The notes: generated by a model from the sequence alone, not told the origin. Positions 47,087 through 56,366 are shown, counted from the first letter of the stretch. The stretch is 64,000 bases of DNA from Parablautia muri (GCF_009917485.1 NZ_QZDT01000001.1:372001-436000); one strand, 5' to 3'. Translations and numbers: made by a program.

Positions 47087-47860
47087 ATGTTTCGATATAA
47101 AAATTTAGCCTTTTTAAAAATATTTGATATATGGTTTGAGGAAGAATTGTTTTATACGGCAGACAGCAGTATAAAATGTCTTCATGAAAATAAAAAAATA
47201 GATAAAAACATGTATGATTTTAAAATTACTGCAAAAACATTTTTATTAGATATATCAAAGGAAATTGAAGATATTTTTGCATGTTTTGATTATAAATCTT
47301 GTAAATATGCTATTAATAGGGCAAATAGGGATGGTATTCGTGTATGGAAAGTAGAGGATAGTGACGATAAGAAGAAATACTTTGATTTTCAAAATTTATT
47401 TTGTGAAGAAAAGGGAATTCCTAAATTAGATGCGGATGAGTTGAATAATATAGAGATATTTTGTGCGGAAACAGATGAAAAGGAGTTTCTTGGAGGGTGC
47501 GCATTTATAATTTCTGGAGATAAGAAAACAGTTAGATATAAGTATGGTGCAACATTGCATAAATATAACGCGAATGAAGCAATAATTTGGTATGCTATTC
47601 AAAATTATCATGCAAGGGGATTTGAAATGTTTGATTTTGGGGGAGTTATGCCTACGGAAGATAAAACAAGCTATTATTATCATCATTACAAATTTAAGAA
47701 AAAATTCGGTGGAGATTTGATAGATAGTTATATATATTTTAAATTGAAAGGTGTGTTGAAAGTTCTTTATTGCCCGTTCGAAATTATTTTAAAATATTGT
47801 TTTAAACAAGATATTAATAATTTAGTGATTTGGTTAAATAAGCATAGATGTATGAAATAG
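47087..47860 (+). CDS. FemAB/GNAT-like acyl- or aminoacyltransferase family protein
   Basis: About 258 residues from ATG 47087, with GGAG 9 bases upstream; an earlier TTG at 47054 is possible. SCKYAINRANRDGIRVWKV in the middle and YNANEAIIWYAIQNYHARGF followed by FDFGGVMP and YKFKKKFGGD match the second GNAT domain of FemAB/peptidoglycan-bridge enzymes and their relatives in polysaccharide loci. Such proteins transfer an amino acid or acyl group to an amino group of a lipid-linked sugar. Here it may decorate the surface glycan rather than peptidoglycan. Confidence 0.7.
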   Translation: MFRYKNLAFLKIFDIWFEEELFYTADSSIKCLHENKKIDKNMYDFKITAKTFLLDISKEIEDIFACFDYKSCKYAINRANRDGIRVWKVEDSDDKKKYFDFQNLFCEEKGIPKLDADELNNIEIFCAETDEKEFLGGCAFIISGDKKTVRYKYGATLHKYNANEAIIWYAIQNYHARGFEMFDFGGVMPTEDKTSYYYHHYKFKKKFGGDLIDSYIYFKLKGVLKVLYCPFEIILKYCFKQDINNLVIWLNKHRCMK

Positions 47861-47897
47861 ATAACCTATTTGTTCGTATATATTTGGGGTATATATA

Positions 47898-48845
47898 GTG
47901 AAAAAGTACTTAAAATTAATTATTAAAATATTTTTTATTTTAGTCATTATTTTTATATTATTAAGGAAGGTTAATACAGAAGAAATACTTTCTTACCTAC
48001 TTAATGCAGATAAGAAAATGCTTTTATTAGCATTTGTTATGGTATGTTTTATGTGCGGGCTTTTGGCGTTTAAATGGAAAGTTTTATTAAAAAATATAAA
48101 ATTTGTACGACTTTTGGAAGGTGTTTTGATAGGACATATAATTACGTATTCACTGGGAGGACAAATAGTCGGTGAAGGAGGGAAAATTGTTTTATTAAAA
48201 AAAACTGAGAAAAATATGGGAATGATTACAGCTTCTATTTTAGTTGATAAAATAACTGGTTTTTTAGGGGGTTTTATTGTAGGACTAATAGGAATGATAT
48301 TTTCGAGAATACCCCTTTCAAATAAATATAAACTATATTATTGCTTTATAATAGGAGGATGCATTTGTCTTATCATAGGGCTGTTTAATCAAAAGTCGAT
48401 AAACTTTTGGGGATGGTTTTTAGATGGAATAAAAAGAAAAAAGGGGATATTAAGAAAAATTGGAGAAATGCTTGAAAATGTTCTAAATGGAATTAAGCGA
48501 TATGTGAATGATAAAAAGGCGATTTTGGTTAGTATTTTGTGGGGTATTATACTGCAAATTGTTTCTGTAGCTGTTTCTTTTTCCGTTTGTTACTCATTAG
48601 ATATAATAATTCCTTTTCAGGATCTTTGTTGGATTATGTCATTAGTTTCTGTAATGGCTTTAGTCCCATTGTCCGTAATGGGATTAGGGGTCAGCCAAAT
48701 GTCAACAATAAGTTTGCTGATGTTGTTGGGTGTTTCAAAAGAATTAGCGATAGGATATTCATTAGTACTGTATATTATAATGATAAGCGTAGCTGTTTTG
48801 TCAATAGTTTTGTTACCATTATTTCATTTTATTAGTGAGGTTTAA
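47898..48845 (+). CDS. UPF0104 / LPG-synthase-TM family membrane protein
   Basis: 315 residues from GTG 47898 with seven or eight membrane helices. YSLGGQIVGEGGKIVLLKK in the third region and LVDKITGFLGGFIVGLIG match the lysylphosphatidylglycerol synthetase TM region (AglD/UPF0104) proteins common in glycan loci. These are thought to act in polyprenyl-lipid flipping or as membrane partners of glycosyltransferases; the exact role is unknown. It overlaps the possible GTG start of the next methyltransferase gene. Confidence 0.78.
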   Translation: MKKYLKLIIKIFFILVIIFILLRKVNTEEILSYLLNADKKMLLLAFVMVCFMCGLLAFKWKVLLKNIKFVRLLEGVLIGHIITYSLGGQIVGEGGKIVLLKKTEKNMGMITASILVDKITGFLGGFIVGLIGMIFSRIPLSNKYKLYYCFIIGGCICLIIGLFNQKSINFWGWFLDGIKRKKGILRKIGEMLENVLNGIKRYVNDKKAILVSILWGIILQIVSVAVSFSVCYSLDIIIPFQDLCWIMSLVSVMALVPLSVMGLGVSQMSTISLLMLLGVSKELAIGYSLVLYIIMISVAVLSIVLLPLFHFISEV

Positions 48846-48849
48846 AGTT

Positions 48850-49509
48850 ATGTATTTTCATTCTTTTAAGGAATTTTTATATGGATTGCTAAAAATATTT
48901 AAAGAAAAAAGATTTTTTTATTCAGTGAAGTATTTGTGGTGGATTGTTTTGGATAGAATACGAGGAGTGGATTTTGTAAAAAATGAAGGTTATGAAAAAA
49001 TAGGAACAAGTCAGGAGCGCTCAAGTGTTTACCAAGCAACGAGAGATAATACTTATTTATATAAAATTATGAAAGGAATACCTATTAAGGATACAGATGC
49101 TATTTTAGACCTAGGATGTGGGAAAGGATATATGTTAAAAATTTTTAGTAAGTATGCTTTTTTTAAAGTGGGGGGGGTTGAATTATCTGAAAGATTATGT
49201 GAAATTGCAAATAAAAATATTAGAAAGGAAAAACTTGGCAAATGTATAGTCTATCATGCTGATGCTGCAGAATTTCTTGAATATGATGAATATACCCATA
49301 TATATATGTTTAATCCCTTTCCTGCAATAGTAATGGAAAAAGTAATGGAAAATATTAAAAAGAGTATTTTGAGAGTGCCTAGAAATATGACAATTATATA
49401 TAAGGGAGCTTTTTGTCATGATATTATTGTGGGCAATGGTGTATTTGAACTAACTGATATAGTAGAAGGAAAAACATTATCATATTATGTTTACAAGTCA
49501 ATATTATAA
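48850..49509 (+). CDS. SAM-dependent methyltransferase with a G8 tract
   Basis: About 220 residues from ATG 48850 (GAGG upstream; GTG 48835 is possible). ILDLGCGKGYMLKIFSK is motif I, and KVGGVELSERLCEIANKNI the following acidic loop. A run of eight G (49170-49177) encodes the Val-Gly-Gly of that loop, so any slip would destroy the cofactor-binding half. The second half contains MFNPFPAIVME, where Asn-Pro-Phe resembles the NPP-type catalytic motif of N-methyltransferases. The target is unknown. Confidence 0.78.
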   Translation: MYFHSFKEFLYGLLKIFKEKRFFYSVKYLWWIVLDRIRGVDFVKNEGYEKIGTSQERSSVYQATRDNTYLYKIMKGIPIKDTDAILDLGCGKGYMLKIFSKYAFFKVGGVELSERLCEIANKNIRKEKLGKCIVYHADAAEFLEYDEYTHIYMFNPFPAIVMEKVMENIKKSILRVPRNMTIIYKGAFCHDIIVGNGVFELTDIVEGKTLSYYVYKSIL

Positions 49510-49633
49510 TATGGGGCATAACCCTCTTGGCACTATAAATATATGCTTAGTAGCTTTGTGTATGATAAATATGACATAATCTCGAATTGATAATTTACTT
49601 ATATTTTTGAAATAGTAACCTCAAATTAGAGGC
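49510..49633. other. Short gap before the IS66 remnant
   Basis: AT-rich, with no gene, promoter or terminator I can support. It lies between the methyltransferase stop and the left terminal repeat of the IS66-type remnant. Confidence 0.4.
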
Positions 49634-50678
49634 TGTAAATAATCTTGACTGAGCAAGCACTTCTGGTAGGGGAATACCCGTACAGAATGATCGGAGGAAG
49701 GCCATCTTCACCGCTCCAGAACAGCCACATGGATGACTGTGTCTGCCCGGCGGCCGTCTTCCTTAAGTACCTGGACTCTGGTCTCATCCGCCATTGCGAA
49801 GCTACGCTTGAGTAGCTGCCGATGGAAGATCATACATTGGCTGAAAATAATGCTCAGCACAATAGACGATCCAGTTGGTAAGTGTGGTCTGGCTGAGTTG
49901 TGCGCCATACTGTTTCCAGTCCTTTTCCTGACGATAGAGGGGAAACCGGCCTGCATACTTCTGATACATGGTCCATGCCACAGTTGATGGGGTTGCCGGT
50001 CTTTTTTCCAGCAGTGTTTCCGGAACCCGGGATTTTACGATCACAGGTTTTTCGGTATCACCAAGTCCTTCTTTACAGGACGGACAGCCATAGATTCTGG
50101 CTGTAGTATTCAATGACTTTACATTTGGCAGGAATGAATTCCAGCTCGCGGCGGACATATTCTTCTTCAATGAGGACCACCTGTGTACCGCAGGCGCTGC
50201 AGATCTGTTCATCTTCTGGAAGATGGATCACTACTTTTTTAACCGGAAGGCCTTTGAAAAGCTCCGCATGGGTTGCCTTTTTCTTACAGGTATGTCCCCG
50301 GATTACTGTTTCTTCCTCCAACAGGGATGGACCATGTTCCACCCCGACCTCATTAAAAAGATTTTGTTGGCCGGGGATGCCATCGGATCTCCTTTCGCTG
50401 GAAGAACCGAAAAGCTTTTTGATCAAGTAATCCAGCTGTTCCTGAAAGGTCTTTTCACGGCTGGCCTTGTCATTAATGACAAGACGGAGAGATTTGATCA
50501 GCTTAGTCTGTTCGGATACCATTGTTTTCAGTTGTGATACTGTATCTTTCAGCTCTCTTAGCTGAAGGTCTTTTGCACTGGAAACCATTGTCCCCTCCTT
50601 GGAGCTGATACCTTTATTATACCAGAGTTCAGGGTATTTCCAAAGGAAAAGTGTAACCAGAGTTTACGATTATTTACA
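49634..50678 (-). mobile_element. Internally deleted IS66-family element with matching ends
   Basis: Both ends read TGTAAATAATC when oriented inward (49634-49644 and complement of 50668-50678). Between them lies the 5' two-thirds of a solo IS66 transposase (tnpC) on the minus strand. The tnpC 3' part, including the rest of the DDE domain, is missing directly next to the left repeat. It is therefore a defective, about 1.05-kb derivative. No clear 8-bp target duplication is visible at the flanks. Confidence 0.65.
49640..50588 (-). pseudogene. IS66 tnpC transposase, truncated and frameshifted
   Basis: The gene starts with AAGGAGG and an ATG at 50588. The coiled-coil leader (LRELKDTVSQLKTMVSEQ), LFGSSSERR and the zinc-binding DEQICSACG are in the first frame. 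Near 50100 the frame shifts to ARIYGCPSCKEG with YQKYAGRFPLYRQE. Near 49830 it shifts again to LLKRSFAMADETRVQVLKED (first catalytic Asp), and near 49740 to SSMWLFWSGEDG and YGYSPTRS. It then ends abruptly. At least three frameshifts and the missing C-terminus make it non-functional. Confidence 0.8.
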
Positions 50679-50696
50679 ATGTACGACCAAGCTATT

Positions 50697-51359
50697 TCAA
50701 ACATTCTTTTTTGTCCTCAGGACCCTTGCGGGATTACCCACTACTATACTATTAGGGGGAACATCTTCTATTACAACAGCGCCTGCTCCGATTAGAGAAA
50801 AATCACCAATAGTAATTTTTTCTCTAATGGTTGCATTACTACCTACATGAACAGCTTTACCTACATGAACATTTGCACCAACTACTGCATTTGTTGCAAT
50901 ATGTGCAAATCTGTCAAGAAAACTGTCATGTCCAACATAAGAATTTGCTAACAACATGCAATTGTCAGAGATTACTGCATCTACGCCGACTTGAGATAAA
51001 GCCGTTAATAGTACTCCATTTCCAATGGAACAAAATCCTTTAGGGTAAACAGCGGTCGGATGAATTGCAGAATAATATCTATTTGTCGGAATATTCAAAC
51101 TTTCAATTTTTTTATAAACTTCTTCTTCGTGTTGCATACCTACATATGCAATAAAAAAAAATGTGTCTTCATCTTTTAAGTAGCGATTGATATCATCTGT
51201 TGTTCCTATAACTGGAACCCTTGTAAATTTCCCGACTTTATAGCCTATTGGGAGAATATCATTTAGAAAACCCAAGGTCTCTATTGTTAAATCTTGTGTG
51301 GCAATAGCAGCTACGGACATTCCAATTCCACTTCCGCCTAGTATTATAAGCTTTTTCAT
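50697..51359 (-). CDS. NeuD/PglD-family acyltransferase (left-handed beta-helix)
   Basis: About 220 residues from ATG 51359. N-terminal LIILGGSGIGMSVAAI is the nucleotide-sugar-binding part of PglD/NeuD proteins. The C-terminal half has hexapeptide repeats (IGNGVLLTALSQVGVDAVI, VGANVHVGKAVHVG, IGDFSLIGAGAVV), which fold as a trimeric left-handed beta-helix that binds acyl-CoA. Members N- or O-acylate nucleotide sugars. It is the last gene of an operon of CoA-ester enzymes, 37 bases after a CitE-like lyase. An acyl group more elaborate than acetate, taken from that pathway, is an inviting inference. Confidence 0.82.
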   Translation of the reverse strand: MKKLIILGGSGIGMSVAAIATQDLTIETLGFLNDILPIGYKVGKFTRVPVIGTTDDINRYLKDEDTFFFIAYVGMQHEEEVYKKIESLNIPTNRYYSAIHPTAVYPKGFCSIGNGVLLTALSQVGVDAVISDNCMLLANSYVGHDSFLDRFAHIATNAVVGANVHVGKAVHVGSNATIREKITIGDFSLIGAGAVVIEDVPPNSIVVGNPARVLRTKKNV

Positions 51360-51396
51360 TTTCTTCTTATCTCCATATGTCTGCAAAGCATGTATT

Positions 51397-52176
51397 TTAT
51401 AGATCCAATTGTTTTTTTAGCTTGTTTATATGCATGTTTTCATATACTTTACCATCAATCACCTGAACTGCTTCTCCTGTTTTTTCAAAACGATTTATAA
51501 TTTCTATAATATCCTCATGGTTATTTTTACCAAGGTTAAATATTTTATTGATGTATTCTATATGCTTTGGTGTTATTGCCAACTTTCCATCAAATCCCAT
51601 TCGTGCAGCCATTTTAAATTCTTCAATAGCTGTATTCTCGTCATCTAGACAAAAGCAGGGAGTGTCTAAAACATATTTACCATATGCTTTTGCATATGTA
51701 ACTAAACGGCTTTTTTGATACATAAGTAATTCTGGTCTATTATCCATATTTGTAATAGAAGTGTAATCTTCTGCACCGAAAGCCATTATATTTATCCATT
51801 TACAGTTTGCAATTTTTTTTATGTTGACAATTCCAATAGGAGTTTCGATTATGGCAATTACTGTTCGTTCTTTCCAAATATGGGCGAAAGCGTCATAAAA
51901 ATCTATGTTATCAAACTTTGGTAACATAAAACCTACATTAGAAAATCTTACGAGTCTTTTTACTTCATTGTCATATGATTCTTTATTTAATCTGACAAAA
52001 AATTGTGAATTATTAGAATATTCATCTAAAAAGATTTCTGTCTGATTTAGTGCTTTTTCCTTATTTTCAATTTCAATAGAATCTTCTAAGTCAATTATAT
52101 ATGCATCAGCCCCGAATGTCTTTATTTTTGAAAGCATATGTCTTTTGGCTGGTACAAACAAAAAGCTTCGCAGCAT
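51397..52176 (-). CDS. HpcH/HpaI aldolase family, CitE-like CoA-ester lyase (copy 1)
   Basis: 259 residues. The TIM-barrel opening RSFLFVPAKRHM and DAYIIDLEDSIEIENK carry the conserved metal-binding acidic pair region, with IAIIETPIGIVNIKKI (Glu ligand) and MAFGAEDYTSI further on. These are the marks of the citrate lyase beta / malyl-CoA / citramalyl-CoA lyase group. They catalyse reversible aldol cleavage of 3-hydroxyacyl-CoA with a C4-carboxylate. It shares its operon with a second, longer homologue 10 bases upstream. It is shorter than most relatives (about 270-300) but appears complete. Confidence 0.82.
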   Translation of the reverse strand: MLRSFLFVPAKRHMLSKIKTFGADAYIIDLEDSIEIENKEKALNQTEIFLDEYSNNSQFFVRLNKESYDNEVKRLVRFSNVGFMLPKFDNIDFYDAFAHIWKERTVIAIIETPIGIVNIKKIANCKWINIMAFGAEDYTSITNMDNRPELLMYQKSRLVTYAKAYGKYVLDTPCFCLDDENTAIEEFKMAARMGFDGKLAITPKHIEYINKIFNLGKNNHEDIIEIINRFEKTGEAVQVIDGKVYENMHINKLKKQLDL

Positions 52177-52186
52177 AATGCCCTAC

Positions 52187-53074
52187 CTATTTCTTTAAAT
52201 TAATTAATTTATTTTGTTCTAATACAGACTGGGCTCTTTTCCTCATAGGTGGTCCGACCATTACCCCATCCAACATTACAACACCGGACTTTTTTTCTGA
52301 AGTAACTAAATTTACTGCTTCAATAACCTTTTTGGAGTATTCTATTTTTTTAGCATCAGGAGAGAATACCCTATTTGCTGGTTCGATTTGTCTTGGATTT
52401 AGAAGTAAGCATCCAGCAAAGCCATTTTTATAGGCTTCACATTCTTTTTTCTCAAATCCTTCTATATCCATTACATTTAGATATGGGGTATCAATTGGTA
52501 AAAGTCCAGCAGATCTGGCCGCGTTGACAATTATAGCGCGAGGAAAAATGAAAGCTGTTTCCTGATAAGTATATGTGCTGCCAAGGTCATTAAGATAATC
52601 CTCGCCTCCAAAGCATAAAGCAACAAGTCGTTTGCTTGATTGTGCTATTCGCTGAACATCCATCACGGCCTTTGTTGTTTCAATAAGTGGTGCTAATTTT
52701 ATAGTTCCAACATCAATATTCTTTTTTAGCTCCATTACATTTAATAATTTATCTAAAAAAATAATATCCTCAGCATTCATAATCTTAGAAGGCATTAATC
52801 CGGTAATATCGGGTAATATCAACTGCATAATATCTTCTGAAAAATCTTTTGTTCCTATCTCATTAATTCTTATAAATATATTTTTTTGATGGAATGCTCC
52901 ATTATTATGATATTGAATAATATTATCTCTCGAAGATTGACGCTTCTCAGGTGGAACGGCATCTTCCATATCAAGAATTAATGCATCAGCGTTACTGCAT
53001 AGTGCTTTATCAATAAATTTTGAATTATAAGCTGGTAAAAACATGAAACTTCGTAATAACATATTGGTATTCAT
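52187..53074 (-). CDS. HpcH/HpaI aldolase family, CitE-like CoA-ester lyase (copy 2)
   Basis: 295 residues with GAGGGAGAAAG before the start. LLRSFMFLPAYNSKF, LILDMEDAVPPEKR, KLAPLIETTKAVMDV and LCFGGEDYLNDLG give the complete CitE-type metal and CoA site. This is closer to standard malyl-CoA/citramalyl-CoA lyases in length than its neighbour. Its start overlaps the MaoC gene stop by four bases. Two non-identical lyase chains next to each other could form a heteromer, as in some citrate-lyase-like systems, or act on successive substrates. Confidence 0.84.
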   Translation of the reverse strand: MNTNMLLRSFMFLPAYNSKFIDKALCSNADALILDMEDAVPPEKRQSSRDNIIQYHNNGAFHQKNIFIRINEIGTKDFSEDIMQLILPDITGLMPSKIMNAEDIIFLDKLLNVMELKKNIDVGTIKLAPLIETTKAVMDVQRIAQSSKRLVALCFGGEDYLNDLGSTYTYQETAFIFPRAIIVNAARSAGLLPIDTPYLNVMDIEGFEKKECEAYKNGFAGCLLLNPRQIEPANRVFSPDAKKIEYSKKVIEAVNLVTSEKKSGVVMLDGVMVGPPMRKRAQSVLEQNKLINLKK

Positions 53075-53541
53075 TCTTTCTCCCTCTTACTGCATTTGAT
53101 TAGTACATGCCGCCTGAAAGAAATTACGTTGATTTTATTTTGATTATATCCTATCGTTTCAACATACAAAATTCCTCTGTCAGTACTTTTCCGTGATATA
53201 CGCTTATCCAATATTTTTGTTTTAGCATACAAGGTGTCTCCTATAAATACTGGTGCAAGATGTTTAACATTCTCATAATCTAAGTTTGCAATAGCTTTTC
53301 CGCTAATATCTGTTACAGTCAGACCAACAATCAGACTAAACACTAATGTCCCTACTACTAGAAGCTGTCCATGTTGTTGCTTTTCAGCATAATTTATGTT
53401 AGTGTGTACCGGATGTGCATTCATTGTAAGAAGAGAAAATAAATTATTATCGCTCTCAAAAATGGTTTTAGAAAGAGCATGATATATTTCTTCCCCGACA
53501 ATAAAATCTTCAAAAAAATTTCCCATAGAGTTTGTGTGCAT
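53071..53541 (-). CDS. MaoC-like dehydratase (hot-dog fold), mesaconyl-CoA hydratase-like
   Basis: 156 residues. FFEDFIVGEEIYHALSKTI, LLTMNAHPVHTN with the catalytic Asn/His region, and KHLAPVFIGDTLYAKTKIL are typical of the MaoC family. The overall pattern, including HGQLLVVGTLVFSLIVGL, closely resembles mesaconyl-CoA hydratases/beta-methylmalyl-CoA dehydratases. In that case it interconverts an enoyl-CoA with a 3-hydroxyacyl-CoA, the substrate of the CitE-like lyase encoded next, with which it overlaps by four bases. The specific substrate remains to be shown. Confidence 0.8.
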   Translation of the reverse strand: MHTNSMGNFFEDFIVGEEIYHALSKTIFESDNNLFSLLTMNAHPVHTNINYAEKQQHGQLLVVGTLVFSLIVGLTVTDISGKAIANLDYENVKHLAPVFIGDTLYAKTKILDKRISRKSTDRGILYVETIGYNQNKINVISFRRHVLIKCSKREKE

Positions 53542-53556
53542 ACGTTTTCTCTTTTC

Positions 53557-55110
53557 TTATAACGGAATATTACCGTGTTTTTTGCTATATACTTTTATTT
53601 CCTTATTTTTTAAAGCATCAAAGGCTTGAATGATTTTTTCCCGGGTTTCTTCTGGTAGGATTACTTCATCAACCATCCCTAAAGAAGCAGCAAAGTAAGG
53701 ATTTAAATATTTTTCCTTATAGCTATCAATCTTCTCTTGACGAAATTCAGTAGGATTTTCAGCTTGTTTTATTTGCTTGTTATACATAACATCTACAGCA
53801 CCTTCGGCACCCATGACGGCAATTTCGCAAATAGGCCATGCATACACCATATCGGCGCCTGAAGCTTTACTATTCATGGCACAATATGCACCCCCATATG
53901 CTTTTCGCATAATTAAAGATATTTTGGGTATAGTCGCTTCTGAAAACGCATATAACATTTTACTGCCATGTCTTAAAATTCCTTTCTTTTCTTCAGCGGC
54001 TCCTGGATAAAATCCTGGAACATCAATCATTATAAGTAAAGGTATTTCAAAACTATCACAAAAACGAACAAATCGTGCACATTTATCTGACGCATCACAG
54101 TCAATTGCTCCTCCCAATACGCATGGCTGGTTTGCCACAATGCCAGTTGTTTTACCATCTAGTCGGCAAAAACCTATTACTATATTTCTGCCAAAATTAC
54201 TTGAAATTTCAAAAAATGACTCTTCATCTACCAAGCAAGAAATTACTTGTCGAACGTCATAAGAGTGTCGCGCATTTTCAGTGACAATTTCTTCTATTTT
54301 TCTGCCTAATTCCTTATAATTATTGCGTATCGTAATTTTGAATGGCTTTTCTTTTATGCATGTATAATTAAGTAGTTTTTTTATTTCTTGAATACATTCT
54401 GCATCATTTTCACAAACAAAATTTGCCACACCACTATATTGGCTATGAACTTCTGAACCACCTAAATCTTCCATAGTTATAACTTCCCCAGTTAATTCTT
54501 TGATCACTCTTGGGCCTGTTATAAAAAATTGACTTGTATTTTTGACCATAAATATATAGTCACACATTGCAGGCGAATAACTAGATCCTCCAGCACAATT
54601 TCCCATAATAGCAGCTATTTGAGGAATATATCCGGAAGCTTGTGTATTTAAGTAAAATAACTTACTGTATGCAGACAATGAAATAATACCTTCCTCAATT
54701 TTTGCTCCTCCACTATCACATAAACATATAAAAGGGCTTTTAGTCTTTAGGGCTAATTCTAATGTCTGACATATTTTTTGCACATGGGCTTCACCACCAG
54801 CACCACCACTGATGGTACAATCCTGTGCTACTGCATATGCAGTTATTCCATTTATTTTTCCATAGCATGCAATAACTCCGTCACCTAAATATGTTTTTTT
54901 GTGTAAATCTTCTAGAGATGTTCTTGATTTTACCAACATATTGATTTCTGAATATACTTTGTTATCAAACAACATAGCCATTCTTTCCCTGGCTGTCAGT
55001 TTCCCTTTTTCATGTTCACGCGCTAGACGTTCTGTTCCGCCAGAAATATATAATTGTGCTTTCGTGTCTTCATATGTTTTCTTTACTTGACTATTCCATA
55101 CCATCTTCAT
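53557..55110 (-). CDS. Acyl-CoA carboxylase carboxyltransferase subunit (propionyl/methylmalonyl-CoA type)
   Basis: 517 residues, full length for the family. KLTARERMAMLFD at the start, AVAQDCTISGGAGGEAHVQK, GNCAGGSSYSPAMCDYIF and the second crotonase-like half with IMIDVPGFYPGAAEEKKGI and RKAYGGAYCAMNSK are all present. The enzyme moves a carboxyl group between biotin and an acyl-CoA such as propionyl-CoA/methylmalonyl-CoA. No biotin carrier, biotin carboxylase or decarboxylase membrane subunit is encoded in the window, so it must borrow partners. It is the first gene of the leftward operon and sits 57 bases from the left inverted repeat. Confidence 0.88.
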   Translation of the reverse strand: MKMVWNSQVKKTYEDTKAQLYISGGTERLAREHEKGKLTARERMAMLFDNKVYSEINMLVKSRTSLEDLHKKTYLGDGVIACYGKINGITAYAVAQDCTISGGAGGEAHVQKICQTLELALKTKSPFICLCDSGGAKIEEGIISLSAYSKLFYLNTQASGYIPQIAAIMGNCAGGSSYSPAMCDYIFMVKNTSQFFITGPRVIKELTGEVITMEDLGGSEVHSQYSGVANFVCENDAECIQEIKKLLNYTCIKEKPFKITIRNNYKELGRKIEEIVTENARHSYDVRQVISCLVDEESFFEISSNFGRNIVIGFCRLDGKTTGIVANQPCVLGGAIDCDASDKCARFVRFCDSFEIPLLIMIDVPGFYPGAAEEKKGILRHGSKMLYAFSEATIPKISLIMRKAYGGAYCAMNSKASGADMVYAWPICEIAVMGAEGAVDVMYNKQIKQAENPTEFRQEKIDSYKEKYLNPYFAASLGMVDEVILPEETREKIIQAFDALKNKEIKVYSKKHGNIPL

Positions 55111-55166
55111 TTCACCAAGCCAATAATCTTGGTCCTTCCTCTAAAAATAATTTTATGAAATATCTA

Positions 55167-55196
55167 TGTCGCTAAACTATTTCTTTAGCGAACAAA
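55167..55196. repeat. Left inverted repeat flanking the recombinase segment
   Basis: TCGCTAAA (55169-55176), spacer CTATTTC, TTTAGCGA (55184-55191), with TG before and ACAAA after. Its complement matches the right repeat at 56605-56633 over the whole ~30 bases except one extra base in the spacer. Arms around a 6-7 base spacer are the form of a tyrosine-recombinase crossover site. The palindrome could alternatively be an operator. Confidence 0.8.
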
Positions 55197-55250
55197 TAGT
55201 GAAAATAATAAAATTAAAACAAATTTTTAAATTGACTACTATTTTGACCA

Positions 55251-56366
55251 TTATTTCATTACTAATAATTCCATACACTGCCGCCTTTGTTCAATACTAC
55301 TATGAACATATGTATTTAAAGTAATGTTAACAGAACTATGCCCGAGTATTTCCGACAGTGTTTTGCAATTAAATCCTTTTGAAATTCCAATAGATGCAAA
55401 GCTGTGCCTAAGAGAATGAAAATTGAGGTATCGTATTTCGCACTTTTTTAATATATTTTTATATTTTTTTTGTACAATGCGTGGTTCCATGCACTTTGTG
55501 GTTACTGTTAAAATATAATGCAGAGGATCACTGGAATATTGTTGCATCTTCCTACATAAAAAAGCAGGCAATGGCATTTCTCTAATTGAAGAAGGTGTTT
55601 TGGGAGATGCTATACTAACAATTGTTTTGGGTAAACTATTATCTGATGTATACGCCATATTCTTTATCCGGTACACTGTTCTTTTTATCATTAATTGACC
55701 GCTTTTAGAATCAAAATCTTCCCATCTTAACCCGCATAATTCACCAATTCGTATTCCTGTGTACATGCAAAGAAAAATACCAAAAGAAAAATTATCATTT
55801 TGAGTCAATAAATAATTATTCAAGCATGCCCATTCAGACAAACTAAAAATATCTGAAGGTGTTTTCCTTTGCTTCGGCAATTGAAATATAGGAATTGATG
55901 TAGTTAAGTAACCATATTGTTTAGCAAATTTTAATATATTTTTAAATATGGATAGAATAGTATTAATATAAGAAATGGAAAGTGCTTCATCCAATTTAAG
56001 TAATATGAATTTCTGTATGAGTTGTTCCGAAATCTGTGATATTGTAATTTTTCCCCAATACGGAAGAAGGTGATGATTATTATTGTTTCATAAAAGTAAT
56101 AACTACTTTTTTGACAATAGAAAGAGATTTTACTTTCCATTTATCAAATATTTCTGAAAAATAACATGGTTTCATAGAATCATTTATTACATTGGAGGTA
56201 TTTTCCATTGACTGTATGATTTTTTCTTTCTTTTTTTAACATCTGCATACTTTAAAGCATAAACGTATCCATAATGAATTTTTCCATTTTTATCTCTATT
56301 TTTTATATAATGTGCCTCCCATCTTCCATCTTTCAGTTTGTGTATATTTTCTCCTCTTTTAGACAT
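55251..56366 (-). pseudogene. Tn916-type tyrosine recombinase/integrase, frameshifted in the N-terminal half
   Basis: Starting from ATG 56366 (AAGGAG upstream), frame 1 gives SKRGENIHKLKDGRWEAHYI, the AP2-like arm-binding domain of Lachnospiraceae/Tn916-type integrases. A homopolymer shift near 56225-56240 leads to KIIQSMENTS and YFSEIFDKWK. Another near 56107 leads to VKKSSYYFYETI, and one near 56085 to NHHLLPYWGKITIS and the intact rest. The catalytic part from ~55994 is complete: TGIRIGELCGLRW (Arg), FHSLRHSFAS (His-x-x-Arg), LSEILGHSS (His) and LNTYVHS (Tyr). The indels suggest it is now inactive unless they are sequence errors. Confidence 0.78.

Noticed and set aside
49626-50686. 8-bp target duplication of the IS66 remnant
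   Set aside because: The octamers next to the two ends do not match, so no duplication is claimed.
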